A stretch of 58,478 nt of DNA from an uncultured Oscillospiraceae bacterium (lineage in GTDB: Bacteria; Bacillota; Clostridia; Oscillospirales; Oscillospiraceae): NCBI GenBank assembly GCA_910585265.1, contig CAJUCA010000013.1, forward strand, positions 1 through 58,478, read 5' to 3'. The position numbers were made by a program, and so were the translations under genes. The number at the start of each line of letters is the position of its first letter. Position 1 is the first letter of the stretch. The notes under the pieces were generated by a model. That model ran no database searches. It saw only the letters and a list, made by a program, of their open reading frames with translations, and was not told the origin of the DNA. Of this stretch, positions 1-10,390 are shown in pieces.

Positions 1-665
1 CCCGCCTTGGGGTACTCGTCCACCTTGAACTCCACCATTTCCTTCTTCTTCTTGATCATCACGGGGACGATCTCGTCCACGAACTTGCCCGCGGCCTGGG
101 CGGCCTCGGTCTTCTGCTGGGAGCTGGCGGCGAACTCGTCCAGCTCCTCCCGGGTGATGCCCCAGATGTCGCAGATGTTCTCGGCGGTGGTGCCCATGTG
201 GTAGTTGTTGTAGGCGTCCCACAGGCCGTCGTTCACCATGGTGTCCACGATCTTGTTATTGCCCATGCGGGCGCCCATCCGGGCGGAGGGGATGGAGTAG
301 GGGGCCATGGTCATGTTCTCGGTGCCGCCGCAGACCACCACGTCCGCGTCCCCGGCCAGGATGGCCCGGGCGGCCTCGATGACGGACTTCATGCCGGAGC
401 CGCACACCATGCCCACGGTGTAGGCGGGGACGGAGAAGGGCAGGCCGGCCTTGACGCCCACCTGACGGGCGGGGTTCTGGCCCTGGCCGGCGGTGAGGAT
501 GCAGCCGAACATCAGCTCGTCCACCTGCTCGGGCTTCAGGCCCGCCCGCTCCAGCGCGGCCTTGACCACTACCGCGCCCAGATCGGCGGCGGGGGTGTTG
601 GCCAGGGAGCCCTGGAACGCGCCCACCGCCGTGCGGCAGCAGCTGACAACATATAAATCTTTCAT
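1..665 (-). CDS. Acetyl-CoA acetyltransferase (thiolase), 3' part missing
   Basis: The frame opens with MKDLYVVSCCRTAVGAFQGS at ATG 665 and runs off the left edge after about 221 residues, so the C-terminal catalytic His and second Cys are not visible. The N-terminal half is typical thiolase: substrate-loop GQGQNPARQ near residues 60-68 and the nucleophile Cys88 in VCGSGMKS. Family knowledge: biosynthetic thiolases condense two acetyl-CoA to acetoacetyl-CoA, usually the entry to butyrate formation in gut Clostridia, and act as cytosolic tetramers. A GGAGGT ribosome site lies 8 bases before the ATG, and a promoter lies at 723-751. The downstream operon is outside the window, so the pathway is inferred. 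Confidence 0.93.
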   Translation of the reverse strand, partial: MKDLYVVSCCRTAVGAFQGSLANTPAADLGAVVVKAALERAGLKPEQVDELMFGCILTAGQGQNPARQVGVKAGLPFSVPAYTVGMVCGSGMKSVIEAARAILAGDADVVVCGGTENMTMAPYSIPSARMGARMGNNKIVDTMVNDGLWDAYNNYHMGTTAENICDIWGITREELDEFAASSQQKTEAAQAAGKFVDEIVPVMIKKKKEMVEFKVDEYPKA

Positions 666-722
666 GTGCGATGACCTCCATACAGAAAATGTAAATTTGC
701 GGGGGGATGTATAACCATACAA

Positions 723-751
723 AGTATATACTCATCCGCCCAAAAAATCAA
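723..751 (-). promoter_or_regulatory. Promoter of thiolase
   Basis: On the minus strand TTGATT (746-751) and TATACT (723-728) are separated by 17 bases, upstream of the thiolase ATG at 665. It is divergent from the promoter at 812-840. Confidence 0.6.
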
Positions 752-811
752 CAGGAAAACGGAGGTTTTTGTGAAAAAAGCCCTCCCGGGCCGGGGAGCG
801 GAAAAAACTTC

Positions 812-840
812 TTGTGCTGGGCGGCGTCATACCGTATAAT
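812..840 (+). promoter_or_regulatory. Promoter of transglutaminase/SLH gene
   Basis: TTGTGC (812-817), a 17-base spacer and a consensus TATAAT (835-840) precede the ATG at 886. Confidence 0.6.
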
Positions 841-885
841 AAAGGCATCCAAACAGGCGATTTTGACGGAATACGGGAGGAGACT

Positions 886-2553
886 ATGATGAAACGGTTT
901 TTCGCGCTGCTGCTGGCCCTGGCTCTGATCCTGGCGGCCCTGCCGGGCACCGCGCTGGCGGCGGGGGACGGGCTGCGCACCGGGTACTTCACCGACGCGG
1001 CGGACGCCGCCTACGCCGGGGGCACCCCCGGCGGGCATACGCTGAACAGCGTGGAGCAGAAGATCTACAACAGCCTCAAGGCCAGCTTCGGCAGGGTGGC
1101 GGCGGGGGAGCTGTCCAGCTCGGAGTTCAAGCTGGACACCACGGGCCTGGGCATCACCCGGAGCGGCGGGCGGCTCCAGGGGCTGGACAGCGGGGCCGTC
1201 CTCACCGCACTGCTGATGGACTGCCCCTACGAGCAGTACTGGTTTGACAAGACCGAGGGCTGGCAGGCGGCCTACAGCTACAGCTCCGCCACGGGCGCGG
1301 TGTCCTCCATCACCTTCCGGTGCGCCGTCTCCCAGGACTACGCCAAGACCGCCCCCGGCGGCGAGAACTATTACCTCTACCAGCCCGACCCCGCCAAGAC
1401 CCGGGCGGCGGCCGCCGCCGTCCGCAACGCCCAGGCGGTGGTGGAGCAGCACAAAAACAGCTCCGACTACGACAAGCTGTCCGCCTACCGGGACTACATC
1501 TGCGATCAGGTGGACTACCACAAGGCCGCCGCCCAGGGGAACGGCTACCCCTTCGGCGACCCCTGGCAGCTGGTGTCCGTGTTCGACAACGACCCCGCCA
1601 CCAACGTGGTGTGCGAGGGGTACGCCAAGGCGTTCAAGTACCTGTGCGACCTGTCCAGCTTCTCCAACGACATCGGCTGCTACCTGGTGACCGGCACCAC
1701 CACCGGGCCCCATATGTGGAACCTGGTGCGGGTAAACGGCCAGAGCTACATGGCGGACCTGACCAACAGCGACTCCGAGTGGGGGCGGCTGGGGGACCTG
1801 TTCCTGGCCGGGGCCGCCAACGCCACGGCGGACGGCTTCACCATCCAGTGCCCCCGGCACGACCTGGGCAGCTACCACTATCCCGCCACCACCAGGAGCT
1901 ACGCCTACCAGGAGGAGACTGCCGCGTACTACGGCGGGCAGTTCCTCACCCTGGCCCCCGCCAGGCTGGACCCGGCCTCCCTGTCCAAGCCCGCGCCGGA
2001 GCCTGTCCCCGTTCCCGGGGGGGCCTTTGACGACGTGGACCCCGGGGACTTTTTCGCCCAGGCGGTGGACTGGGCGGTGTCCGCCAAGGTGACCCGCGGC
2101 GTCACCGGCACCACCTTCGTCCCAGGCCGCAGCTGCACCCACGCCGAGATCCTCACCTTCCTGTGGCGGGCCAAGGGGGAGCCGCGGGACAGCTCCTACG
2201 TTGCCCCCGTCTGGGCGGGGCTGGAGCCGGGGCACTACGCCTATACCGCCCTGGGCTGGGCGGATACCCTGGGTATGCTGGGCGGACTGCCCGCCAACGG
2301 CGGACCCGGCGCGTTCTGCACCCGCGCCCAGGCCATGGACTACATCTGGGCCGCCTTCGGCAGGCAGGCGGGCGGCTCCGCCAGCTTCTCCGACGTGCCC
2401 GGCCGCTACGCCCAGGCGGTGTCCTGGGCGGTGGACAACGGGATCACCAACGGCACCGGGGGCGGCAAGTTCAGCCCCGACCTGGTGTGCGACCGGGGCA
2501 CCATCGTCACCTTCCTCCACCGGGCCTTTGTGGAGGAGGTCCGTTTGAAATAA
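886..2553 (+). CDS. Secreted transglutaminase-like protein with three SLH repeats
   Basis: A 555-residue envelope protein. The start is the first of two adjacent ATGs, 4 bases after GGGAGGAG; it begins with a clear signal peptide (MMKRFFALLLALAL, cleavage near ALAA). Residues about 190-310 form a transglutaminase-like core with the expected triad: Cys243 in VVCEGYAKAF, His276 in GPHMWNLV, Asp291 in YMADLTN. The C-terminal third holds three S-layer homology repeats that normally bind pyruvylated wall polymer. Each SLH repeat has a Cys just before its conserved helix (CTHAEI, CTRAQA, CDRGTI), as in the second SLH protein at 28523. Role inferred: wall-anchored protein cross-linking or processing; the substrate is unknown. 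Confidence 0.88.
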   Translation: MMKRFFALLLALALILAALPGTALAAGDGLRTGYFTDAADAAYAGGTPGGHTLNSVEQKIYNSLKASFGRVAAGELSSSEFKLDTTGLGITRSGGRLQGLDSGAVLTALLMDCPYEQYWFDKTEGWQAAYSYSSATGAVSSITFRCAVSQDYAKTAPGGENYYLYQPDPAKTRAAAAAVRNAQAVVEQHKNSSDYDKLSAYRDYICDQVDYHKAAAQGNGYPFGDPWQLVSVFDNDPATNVVCEGYAKAFKYLCDLSSFSNDIGCYLVTGTTTGPHMWNLVRVNGQSYMADLTNSDSEWGRLGDLFLAGAANATADGFTIQCPRHDLGSYHYPATTRSYAYQEETAAYYGGQFLTLAPARLDPASLSKPAPEPVPVPGGAFDDVDPGDFFAQAVDWAVSAKVTRGVTGTTFVPGRSCTHAEILTFLWRAKGEPRDSSYVAPVWAGLEPGHYAYTALGWADTLGMLGGLPANGGPGAFCTRAQAMDYIWAAFGRQAGGSASFSDVPGRYAQAVSWAVDNGITNGTGGGKFSPDLVCDRGTIVTFLHRAFVEEVRLK

Positions 2554-2570
2554 CGGAAAACAAATACAGC

Positions 2571-2600
2571 GGCGGGAGGACAATTCCTCCCGCCGTTTTC
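2571..2600 (+). terminator. Terminator after transglutaminase/SLH gene
   Basis: Ten-base arms GGCGGGAGGA and TCCTCCCGCC around a 4-base loop, followed by GTTTTCTG. It lies 17 bases after the stop and may also serve the convergent ATPase gene. Confidence 0.75.
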
Positions 2601-2612
2601 TGCATTTTCCGG

Positions 2613-5225
2613 TTATGCCTTGGCCCGCCGCACCGCCTTTTCGATCTCACAGATCACCAGCGGCGTCAGGGACAGCCCCAGCACCACCAGCCACTCCACC
2701 GCATTCAGGGCGCACACCTGGAAGATGGCCTGGAAGGGGGGAGCCAGCAGCACGATGAGCTGGAGGCCCATGCCCACCAGGAACGCCTTGTTCATCGCCG
2801 GGTTGGACAGCAGGCCCAGGCGGGCGATGGACTGGGTCTCGCTGCGCACGTCGAAGGCGTGGAACAGCTGGCAGAAGGTGAGGGTGGCGAAGGCCATGGT
2901 ATTCGCCGTGGCGTCCGCCAGGGCGGGGTCGCTGAGCACGTACTCCCCCAGCCAGTAGGCCGCCAGCGTCAGCAGGCCCACCATCACCCCCTGCCACGCC
3001 AGCCGGAGGGAGAACGCCCGGTCAAACAGGGGCTGGGAGGCGGGGCGGGGCTTCTCCCGCATGACGGACGGCTCCACCGGCTCCATGCCCAGGGCCAGGG
3101 CGGGGAGGGAGTCCGTCACCAGATTCAGCCACAGCAGCTGCACCGCCACCAGGGGCTGCTGGTGGAAGTTGAACAGGGTGGCTAAAAACAGGGTGATGAT
3201 CTCCCCGATGTTGCAGGACAGCAGGTAGTGGATGGCCTTCTTGATGTTGGCGTAGATGCCTCGGCCCTGCTCCACCGCGCGGACGATGGTGGCGAAATTG
3301 TCGTCGGTGAGGATCATGTCCGCCGCGCCCTTGGCCACGTCGGTGCCGGTGATGCCCATGGCGCAGCCGATGTCCGCGGCCTTCAGGGCGGGGGCGTCGT
3401 TCACCCCGTCCCCGGTCATGGCCACCACCATGCCCTTCTTCTGCCACGCCTTGACGATGCGCATTTTGTGTTCCGGGGACACCCGGGCGTAGACGGAGAA
3501 TTTGTCCACGTCCTGCTCCAGCAGCTCCTGGGGCATGAAGTCCAGGTCCTCCCCGGTGATGGCCAGATCCCCGTCCCGGAAGATGTCCAGCTCCCGGGCG
3601 ATGGCCACGGCGGTGAGCTTGTGGTCCCCGGTGATCATCACGGGGCGGATGCCCGCGGCGTAGCACTGGGCCACCGCCTCCTTCGCCTCCAGCCGGGGCG
3701 GGTCGATCATGCCCACCAGCCCCGCGAAGGTCAGATCCCGCTCCAGCGTCTCGCTGGTCAGCTCCCGGGGCAGCTCGTCCACGTCCTTGTAGGCGCAGGC
3801 CAGCACCCGCAGGGCCCGCTCCGCCATGGCGGCGTTGGCGGCGGCGGCTTCCCGGGCCAGGGCAGCGTCCAGGGGGCGCGTCCCGTCCGCCAGGGCGCGG
3901 GCGCACCGGGACAGCAGCACGTCCGGCGCGCCCTTCACCATCACCCGGTATTTCCCGTTCAGCGGGTGGACGGTGCTCATCAGCTTCCGCTCGGAGTCGA
4001 AGGGCAGCTCCGCCACCCGGGGCAGCTCCTGCTCCAGGGCGTTTTTGTCCAGGCCCTCCAGAAGGGCCGCGTCCACAAAGGCGGTCTCGGTGGGGTCCCC
4101 GGCGGTCTTTCCGTCGGGGGCGAGCACCGTGTCGTTGCACAACGCCCCGATGGTGAGCACCTCCCGGCGGTGCCTGTCCCCGCAGGTCCACACCTGCTGG
4201 ACGGTCATGCGGTTCATGGTGAGGGTGCCCGTCTTGTCGGAGCAGATCACCCCGGCGCAGCCCAGGGTCTCCACGGCGGGCAGCTTCTTCACGATGGCGT
4301 TGTGCTTCACCATCCGCTGTACGCCCAAGGCCAGCACGATGGTGACGATGGCGGGCAGGCCCTCCGGGATGGCGGCCACCGCCAGGGACACCGCCGCCAT
4401 CAGCATCTCCAGGATGGGCCGGTGGTACAGCAGGCCCACCCCGAACATCACCGCGCACACCGCCAGACACACAAAGGACAGGGTTTTGGAGATCTCCGCC
4501 ATCTTCCGCTGGAGGGGGGTGTCCCCGTCCTTCTCCCCCAGCAGCATTCCGGCAATGCGGCCCACCTCGGTGTCCATGCCCGTGCCCGTCACCACGCAGA
4601 CGGCCCGTCCGTTGGTAATGACGGTGGACGAGATCACCATATTCACCCGGTCGCCCAGCACCGTCTCCGGCGGCAGGGCCTCCACCGCCTGCTTGGTGAC
4701 GGGGACGGACTCCCCGGTCATGGCGGACTCGTCCGCCTTCAGGTTGGCGCACTCCAAAATCCGGGCGTCGGCGGGCACCAGATCCCCCGCCTCCAGGACG
4801 ATGATGTCCCCGGGCACCAGCCCGTCCGTCTCCAGGGGCTGCTGGGTCCCGCCCCGGATCACCTTCGCCAGCGGCGCGGACATTTTTTGCAGGGCCTCCA
4901 ACGCCTTTTCCGCGCTGTTCTCCTGGGTGATGGAGATGACGGCGTTCACCAGCACGATCACCAGGATGATCACCGCCTCCACCCAGTCCTCCCCGCCGGA
5001 GGAGAGGAGGGACAGCCCCGCCGCCGCCAGCAGCACCAGGATCATGGGGTCCCGGAGCTGGTTCAGGAAGCGGAGCCAAAGGGGCTCCTTTTTGGCCCCG
5101 GACAGCTTGTTGGGGCCGTACTGCGCCAGCCGCTCCTGGGCCTGCCGGGAGGACAGGCCGGACTGGCGGCTGGTGCCCAGCCCGGACAGCACCTCGCCGG
5201 GGGACTTGGCGTACCATTGGTTCAT
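2613..5225 (-). CDS. P-type cation ATPase (Ca2+/Mn2+ efflux type)
   Basis: An 870-residue P2A ATPase that pumps divalent cations across the membrane at the cost of ATP. Visible motifs: actuator TGES (170-173), M4 motif PEGLPA (287-292), phosphorylation site DKTGT with Asp330, hinge TGDGVNDAP, and M6 motif NLVTDSLPALALG whose Asn and Asp match calcium-site II residues of SERCA. The length is normal for bacterial calcium-type pumps. The start is ATG 5225 with AAGGAG 9 bases upstream. The leader carries a yybP-ykoY manganese riboswitch (5353-5478), so Mn2+ export is at least part of the job, as established for ATPases behind this riboswitch in lactic acid bacteria. The ion preference cannot be read from the protein alone. 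Confidence 0.95.
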   Translation of the reverse strand: MNQWYAKSPGEVLSGLGTSRQSGLSSRQAQERLAQYGPNKLSGAKKEPLWLRFLNQLRDPMILVLLAAAGLSLLSSGGEDWVEAVIILVIVLVNAVISITQENSAEKALEALQKMSAPLAKVIRGGTQQPLETDGLVPGDIIVLEAGDLVPADARILECANLKADESAMTGESVPVTKQAVEALPPETVLGDRVNMVISSTVITNGRAVCVVTGTGMDTEVGRIAGMLLGEKDGDTPLQRKMAEISKTLSFVCLAVCAVMFGVGLLYHRPILEMLMAAVSLAVAAIPEGLPAIVTIVLALGVQRMVKHNAIVKKLPAVETLGCAGVICSDKTGTLTMNRMTVQQVWTCGDRHRREVLTIGALCNDTVLAPDGKTAGDPTETAFVDAALLEGLDKNALEQELPRVAELPFDSERKLMSTVHPLNGKYRVMVKGAPDVLLSRCARALADGTRPLDAALAREAAAANAAMAERALRVLACAYKDVDELPRELTSETLERDLTFAGLVGMIDPPRLEAKEAVAQCYAAGIRPVMITGDHKLTAVAIARELDIFRDGDLAITGEDLDFMPQELLEQDVDKFSVYARVSPEHKMRIVKAWQKKGMVVAMTGDGVNDAPALKAADIGCAMGITGTDVAKGAADMILTDDNFATIVRAVEQGRGIYANIKKAIHYLLSCNIGEIITLFLATLFNFHQQPLVAVQLLWLNLVTDSLPALALGMEPVEPSVMREKPRPASQPLFDRAFSLRLAWQGVMVGLLTLAAYWLGEYVLSDPALADATANTMAFATLTFCQLFHAFDVRSETQSIARLGLLSNPAMNKAFLVGMGLQLIVLLAPPFQAIFQVCALNAVEWLVVLGLSLTPLVICEIEKAVRRAKA

Positions 5226-5352
5226 GTGGGCAACACTCCTTTTATCCTGCTAAAATAATACCAGAGATCGGGGTCGAATGATAGGGAAGCCGGGACAAGC
5301 CCCGGAGAAAATTCCGGGAACGGGCGGCACGGCTCCTCCGGCTCCGGAAAAG

Positions 5353-5478
5353 AAAAAAGACCCATCCACAGCCCGAGCCGTGGATAAGTCTTACCGTTTC
5401 ATCCGGAACCAGGCGGCGCGCGCCTTGCTGTTGGCCTCCGTCGCGGGGCAGGACCCCGCCGGCTACTCCCTTATCGCA
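5353..5478 (-). promoter_or_regulatory. yybP-ykoY manganese riboswitch with terminator
   Basis: Read on the minus strand, P1 pairs GATAAG (plus 5470-5475) with CTTATC (plus 5383-5388). Directly after the 5' arm is GGGAGTAGC, the L1 hallmark of the yybP-ykoY class, and before the 3' arm is GGTAAGA, also characteristic. The 3' arm of P1 is reused in a terminator stem (5359-5390: GACTTATCCAC against GTGGATGGGTC, two G-U pairs) followed by six U (5353-5358). The two structures exclude each other, so ligand-stabilised P1 should prevent termination: an ON switch. The aptamer starts within a few bases of the predicted transcription start. Class assignment is from memory of the consensus. Confidence 0.88.
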
Positions 5479-5484
5479 GGGGAG

Positions 5485-5513
5485 ATCATACCAGAAAGCG
5501 GGGCGGCTGTCAA
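5485..5513 (-). promoter_or_regulatory. Promoter of riboswitch-ATPase transcript
   Basis: On the minus strand TTGACA (5508-5513) and TATGAT (5485-5490) with a 17-base spacer place the start at about 5478, immediately before the aptamer. Confidence 0.7.
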
Positions 5514-5570
5514 GTGCGGCGGGGGTGACAATTTCCCGGGAATGACAAACGGGGGGGCAAAACGGCCCGC

Positions 5571-5602
5571 AAAAAGACAGCCGCCTGACGGCGGCTGTCT
5601 TT
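5571..5602 (-). terminator. Terminator of tuf
   Basis: Thirteen-base arms AAAGACAGCCGCC and GGCGGCTGTCTTT around a 4-base loop, 22 bases beyond the tuf stop. U-rich on the minus strand. Confidence 0.85.
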
Positions 5603-5624
5603 CGTTGCAGGTTTCAGCGCAGGC

Positions 5625-6827
<1,203 letters not shown>

Positions 6828-6891
6828 TTTGAGTTTCCTCCTTAATCTGGTTAAAGTTTAAAATTGTGAAAGAAAAAACTATGATGGGATT

Positions 6892-6920
6892 ATTCTATCC
6901 CATAGCGGCGGAAATTGCAA
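6892..6920 (-). promoter_or_regulatory. Internal promoter for tuf
   Basis: Minus-strand TTGCAA (6915-6920), 17-base spacer, TAGAAT (6892-6897), lying between fusA and tuf. Confidence 0.65.
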
Positions 6921-6944
6921 CTACAATTTTACGCAGCGTGCTGG

Positions 6945-9050
6945 TCAGTCCTCTTTCCGCCCGCGCTGGGCGATGATCTTCTCCGCGATGCTCTTGGGGA
7001 TCTCCACGTAGCTGTGGGGCTCCATGGTGTACTGGCCCCGGCCCTGGGTGCGGGAGCGCAGGTCGGTGGCGTAGCCGAACATCTCGGACAGGGGGACCAG
7101 AGCGTCCACCTGGGTGGCTCCGGGTCGGGCCTCCTGGCCCTGGATCTGGCCCCGGCGGCTGGTGATGTCGCCGATGACGTTGCCCAGGTACTCGTCGGGG
7201 GCAATGACGGACACCTTCATGATGGGCTCCAGCAGGCAGGCCCCGGCCTTGCGGCAGGCCTCCTTGAAGGCCATGGAGCCGGCGATCTTGAACGCCATCT
7301 CGGAGGAGTCCACCTCGTGGTAGGAGCCGAAGGTCAGGTGGACCTTCACGTCCACCACCGGGTATCCGGCCATCACGCCGGCCTGCATGGCCCCCTGGAT
7401 GCCCTGATCCACGGCGGGGATGAACTCCTTGGGAATCACGCCGCCGGTGATCTCGTTGAGGAACTCGTAGCCCTTGCCGGGCTCGTTGGGCTCCACGGTG
7501 ATGACCACGTGGCCGTACTGGCCCTTGCCGCCGGACTGGCGGGCGTACTTGGTGTCCTGCTTGACGGACTGCTTGATGGTCTCCTTGTAGGCCACCTGGG
7601 GCGCGCCCACGTTGGCCTCCACCTTGTACTCGCGGAGCAGGCGGTCCACGATGATCTCCAGATGGAGCTCGCCCATGCCGGCGATGATGGTCTGACCGGT
7701 CTCCTCGTCGGTGTAGGTCTTGAAGGTGGGGTCCTCCTCGGCCAGCTTCATCAGGGCGATGCCCATCTTCTCCTGACCGGCCTTGGTCTTGGGCTCGATG
7801 GCCACCCGGATCACGGGCTCGGGGAACTCCATGGACTCCAGGATGACCGGGTGCTTCTCGTCGCACAGGGTATCGCCGGTGGTGGAATTCTTCAGGCCGA
7901 TGACGGCGGCGATGTCGCCGGAGTACACGGTCTCGATATCCTCCCGGTGGTTGGCGTGCATTTGCAGAATCCGGCCGATGCGCTCCTTCTGCTTCTTGGT
8001 GGAGTTGAGCACCTGGGTGCCGGTGTTCAGCGTGCCGGAATAGACCCGGATGAAGGACAGCCGGCCCACGAAGGGATCGGTGGCGATCTTAAAGGCCAGG
8101 GCGGAGAAGGGCTCGTCGTCAGAGGACGGCCGTTCCTCCTCCTCCTCGGTGTCCGGGTTCACGCCCTTGATGGGCGGGATGTCCACAGGGGAGGGCATAT
8201 AGTCCACAATCGCGTCCAGCAGCTTCTGCACGCCCTTGTTGCGGTAAGAGGTGCCGCACACCACCGGCACCAGCAGGTTGTCGATGGTGCCCCGGCGCAG
8301 GGCCTTCCGCAGCAGCTCGGTGGGGATGGGCTGCTCCTCCAGGGCCAGCTCCATGATCTCCTCGTCGATGTCGGCGCAGGCGTCCACCAGCTTGGTGCGG
8401 TACTCCTGGGCCAGCTCCATCATGTCGGCGGGTATGTCCTCCACCCGCATATCCTTGCCCATCTCGTCGTAGTAGATGTCGGCGTTCATCTCCACCAGGT
8501 CGATGATGCCCTTGAAGGTCTCCTCGGCCCCGATGGGGAGCTGGATGGGCACGGCGTTGGCCTTGAGCCGGTCGTGGATCATGTGCAGGACGTTGAAGAA
8601 GTCCGCGCCCATGATGTCCATCTTGTTGACGTAGATCATCCGGGGGACCTTGTAGTGGTCCGCCTGACGCCACACGGTCTCGGACTGGGGCTCCACGCCG
8701 CCCTTGGCGCACATGACGGTGACAGAGCCGTCCAGCACCCGCAGGGAACGCTCCACCTCCACGGTGAAGTCCACGTGGCCCGGGGTGTCGATGATGTTGA
8801 TCCGGGTCTGGGGGAACTGGTTGGCGGTGCCCTGCCAATAGCAGGTGGTGGCGGCGGAGGTGATGGTGATGCCCCGCTCCTGCTCCTGGGCCATCCAGTC
8901 CATGGTGGCGGTGCCGTCATGGGTCTCGCCGATCTTGTAGTTCACGCCGGTGTAGTACAGGATGCGCTCGGTGGTGGTGGTTTTGCCGGCGTCGATGTGG
9001 GCCATGATGCCGATATTTCTGGTATTTTCCAGAGAAACTTTTCTTGCCAT
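6945..9050 (-). CDS. fusA: Elongation factor G
   Basis: A 701-residue translocation GTPase. The P-loop is AHIDAGKTT (17-25), followed by the switch I region (ERGITITSAA) and switch II DTPGHVD; domains II-V continue to the end with the usual length. The start is ATG 9050; GGAGG lies about 12 bases upstream, slightly far but the N-terminus MARKVSLENTRNIGIMAHID is exactly that of the family. It sits 21 bases after rpsG in the str operon. Acts in the cytosol on the ribosome; also assists ribosome recycling in the family. Confidence 0.99.
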   Translation of the reverse strand: MARKVSLENTRNIGIMAHIDAGKTTTTERILYYTGVNYKIGETHDGTATMDWMAQEQERGITITSAATTCYWQGTANQFPQTRINIIDTPGHVDFTVEVERSLRVLDGSVTVMCAKGGVEPQSETVWRQADHYKVPRMIYVNKMDIMGADFFNVLHMIHDRLKANAVPIQLPIGAEETFKGIIDLVEMNADIYYDEMGKDMRVEDIPADMMELAQEYRTKLVDACADIDEEIMELALEEQPIPTELLRKALRRGTIDNLLVPVVCGTSYRNKGVQKLLDAIVDYMPSPVDIPPIKGVNPDTEEEEERPSSDDEPFSALAFKIATDPFVGRLSFIRVYSGTLNTGTQVLNSTKKQKERIGRILQMHANHREDIETVYSGDIAAVIGLKNSTTGDTLCDEKHPVILESMEFPEPVIRVAIEPKTKAGQEKMGIALMKLAEEDPTFKTYTDEETGQTIIAGMGELHLEIIVDRLLREYKVEANVGAPQVAYKETIKQSVKQDTKYARQSGGKGQYGHVVITVEPNEPGKGYEFLNEITGGVIPKEFIPAVDQGIQGAMQAGVMAGYPVVDVKVHLTFGSYHEVDSSEMAFKIAGSMAFKEACRKAGACLLEPIMKVSVIAPDEYLGNVIGDITSRRGQIQGQEARPGATQVDALVPLSEMFGYATDLRSRTQGRGQYTMEPHSYVEIPKSIAEKIIAQRGRKED

Positions 9051-9071
9051 GTTGGTTTGTGTCCTCCGTCC

Positions 9072-9542
9072 TTACCAGCGGTAGTGGGCAAACGCCTTGT
9101 TGGCCTCGGCCATCTTGTGGGTGTCCTCGCGCTTCTTCACGGAGGATCCGGTGTTGTTGGCCGCGTCCATGATCTCGCCGGCCAGCCGCTCCTTCATGGT
9201 CTTCTCGCCGCGGTTGCGGGAGTAGGTGGTCAGCCAGCGCAGGCCCAGGGTCTGCCGGCGTTCGGGCCGGACCTCCATGGGGACCTGGTAGGTGGAGCCG
9301 CCCACACGGCGGGACTTGGTCTCCAGGGACGGCATGATGTTCTCAATGGCGGTGGTGAACACCTCCAGAGGCTCTTTGCCGGTCTTATCCTTGATGATGT
9401 CAAAAGCACCATAGACGACCTTCTGGGCCACGCCCTTCTTGCCGTCCAGCATGATGCTGTTGACGAGCTTAGTGACTAAGACGGAATTATACAGCGGGTC
9501 GGGCAGAACCTCCCGCTTGGGTACGTTACCACGTCTGGGCAC
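9072..9542 (-). CDS. rpsG: Ribosomal protein S7
   Basis: A 156-residue S7, the primary binder of the 3' major domain of 16S rRNA (30S head) and usually the translational repressor of the str operon. The start is GTG 9542, decided by AAGGAGG 8 bases upstream and by the family N-terminus MPRRGNVPKREVLPDP. The length is typical. It is followed by fusA after 29 bases. Confidence 0.98.
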   Translation of the reverse strand: MPRRGNVPKREVLPDPLYNSVLVTKLVNSIMLDGKKGVAQKVVYGAFDIIKDKTGKEPLEVFTTAIENIMPSLETKSRRVGGSTYQVPMEVRPERRQTLGLRWLTTYSRNRGEKTMKERLAGEIMDAANNTGSSVKKREDTHKMAEANKAFAHYRW

Positions 9543-9884
9543 TTCGCTTCCCTCCTTCTATATAGAATTAGAATTCACAGGTACTCGCCGCGCTGGGCAC
9601 GGCGTGTAATGCCTGTCCGAGGTTTCCCCATTCGGCATCTGCCCCGCAGGGGCGCGCATCGTGCGCCCGCCCGCTTCCGGCGTCCCGTGCCAGCGGGCGG
9701 ACAATGCCCGCCCCTGCACAGGTGCCGCAGATACGTATATGGTTAAACACCCGGCAAGGCTTTCGGCCTTGCGCGTGTGCGCAAAACTCGTTGTGGGTCA
9801 AGGCGGCAGGATATCCCCGCGCGGCTTGACGAGAGGCGGGCCGATGGGGACATCGGCCCCTACCGAAATAATTTTCCTGGAAAA
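9543..9884. repeat. rpsL-rpsG intergenic with palindromic repeats
   Basis: An unusually long spacer (342 bases) inside the str operon, with no credible gene. It holds two members of the dispersed palindromic family: 9639-9721, read on the minus strand as GCAGGGGCGGGCATTG and its mirror, and 9836-9864, which on the minus strand begins GTAGGGGCCGATG and folds on itself. A further hairpin GGCAAGGC / GCCTTGC-like pairing lies near 9751-9771. The str transcript must read through all of them. Confidence 0.6.
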
Positions 9885-10307
9885 TTATTTCTTCTTGGCC
9901 TTGGGCCGCTTGGCTCCGTACTTGGAGCGGGCCTGCATCCGGCCGTTGACGCCCTGGGTGTCCAGCGTACCGCGGATGATGTGGTAACGGACGCCGGGCA
10001 GATCCTTCACACGGCCGCCGCGGATCATGACCACGGAGTGCTCCTGAAGATTGTGGCCCACGCCGGGGATATAGGCGGTGACCTCGTAGCCGTTGGTCAG
10101 GCGCACACGGGCGATCTTCCGCAGGGCGGAGTTGGGCTTCTTCGGGGTGGAGGTACGCACCGCGGTGCAGACGCCCCGCTTCTGGGGAGAGGGGAGATCC
10201 GTCTCCTTGTTCTTCAGGGTGTTCAGACCGTGCTGCATGGCGGGAGAATTGGACTTGTAGGTGGCCTTCTCCCGGCCCTTGCGGACCAGTTGGTTAAAAG
10301 TAGGCAT
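9885..10307 (-). CDS. rpsL: Ribosomal protein S12
   Basis: A 140-residue S12 of the decoding centre. The TPKKPNSALRK loop (Lys42 region, where streptomycin-resistance substitutions fall) is wild type, as is GVGHNLQEHSVV. It ends in a lysine-rich tail (KRPKAKKK). The start is ATG 10307 with AAAGGAGG 6 bases upstream. It follows the L7Ae-like gene by 83 bases in the str operon. Confidence 0.98.
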   Translation of the reverse strand: MPTFNQLVRKGREKATYKSNSPAMQHGLNTLKNKETDLPSPQKRGVCTAVRTSTPKKPNSALRKIARVRLTNGYEVTAYIPGVGHNLQEHSVVMIRGGRVKDLPGVRYHIIRGTLDTQGVNGRMQARSKYGAKRPKAKKK

Positions 10308-10390
10308 GATGTTCCTCCTTTCAATAGATATATATTTTAACGAATCATCCGGGGATTATTCGCTAAAACCGGAAAAAATTGGGGCGCGGT

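Noticed and set aside
748..2583. Long open frame opposite the SLH/transglutaminase gene
   Set aside because: Gly/Val/His-rich shadow typical of antisense frames in high-GC genes; the plus-strand protein has signal peptide and domains.
6915..9479. 854-codon plus-strand frame opposite fusA and rpsG
   Set aside because: Antisense shadow of unmistakable EF-G and S7 genes.
9615..9725. Possible tRNA or CRISPR-like repeat between rpsL and rpsG
   Set aside because: Only palindromic repeats; no cloverleaf with a T loop and no regularly spaced direct repeats.
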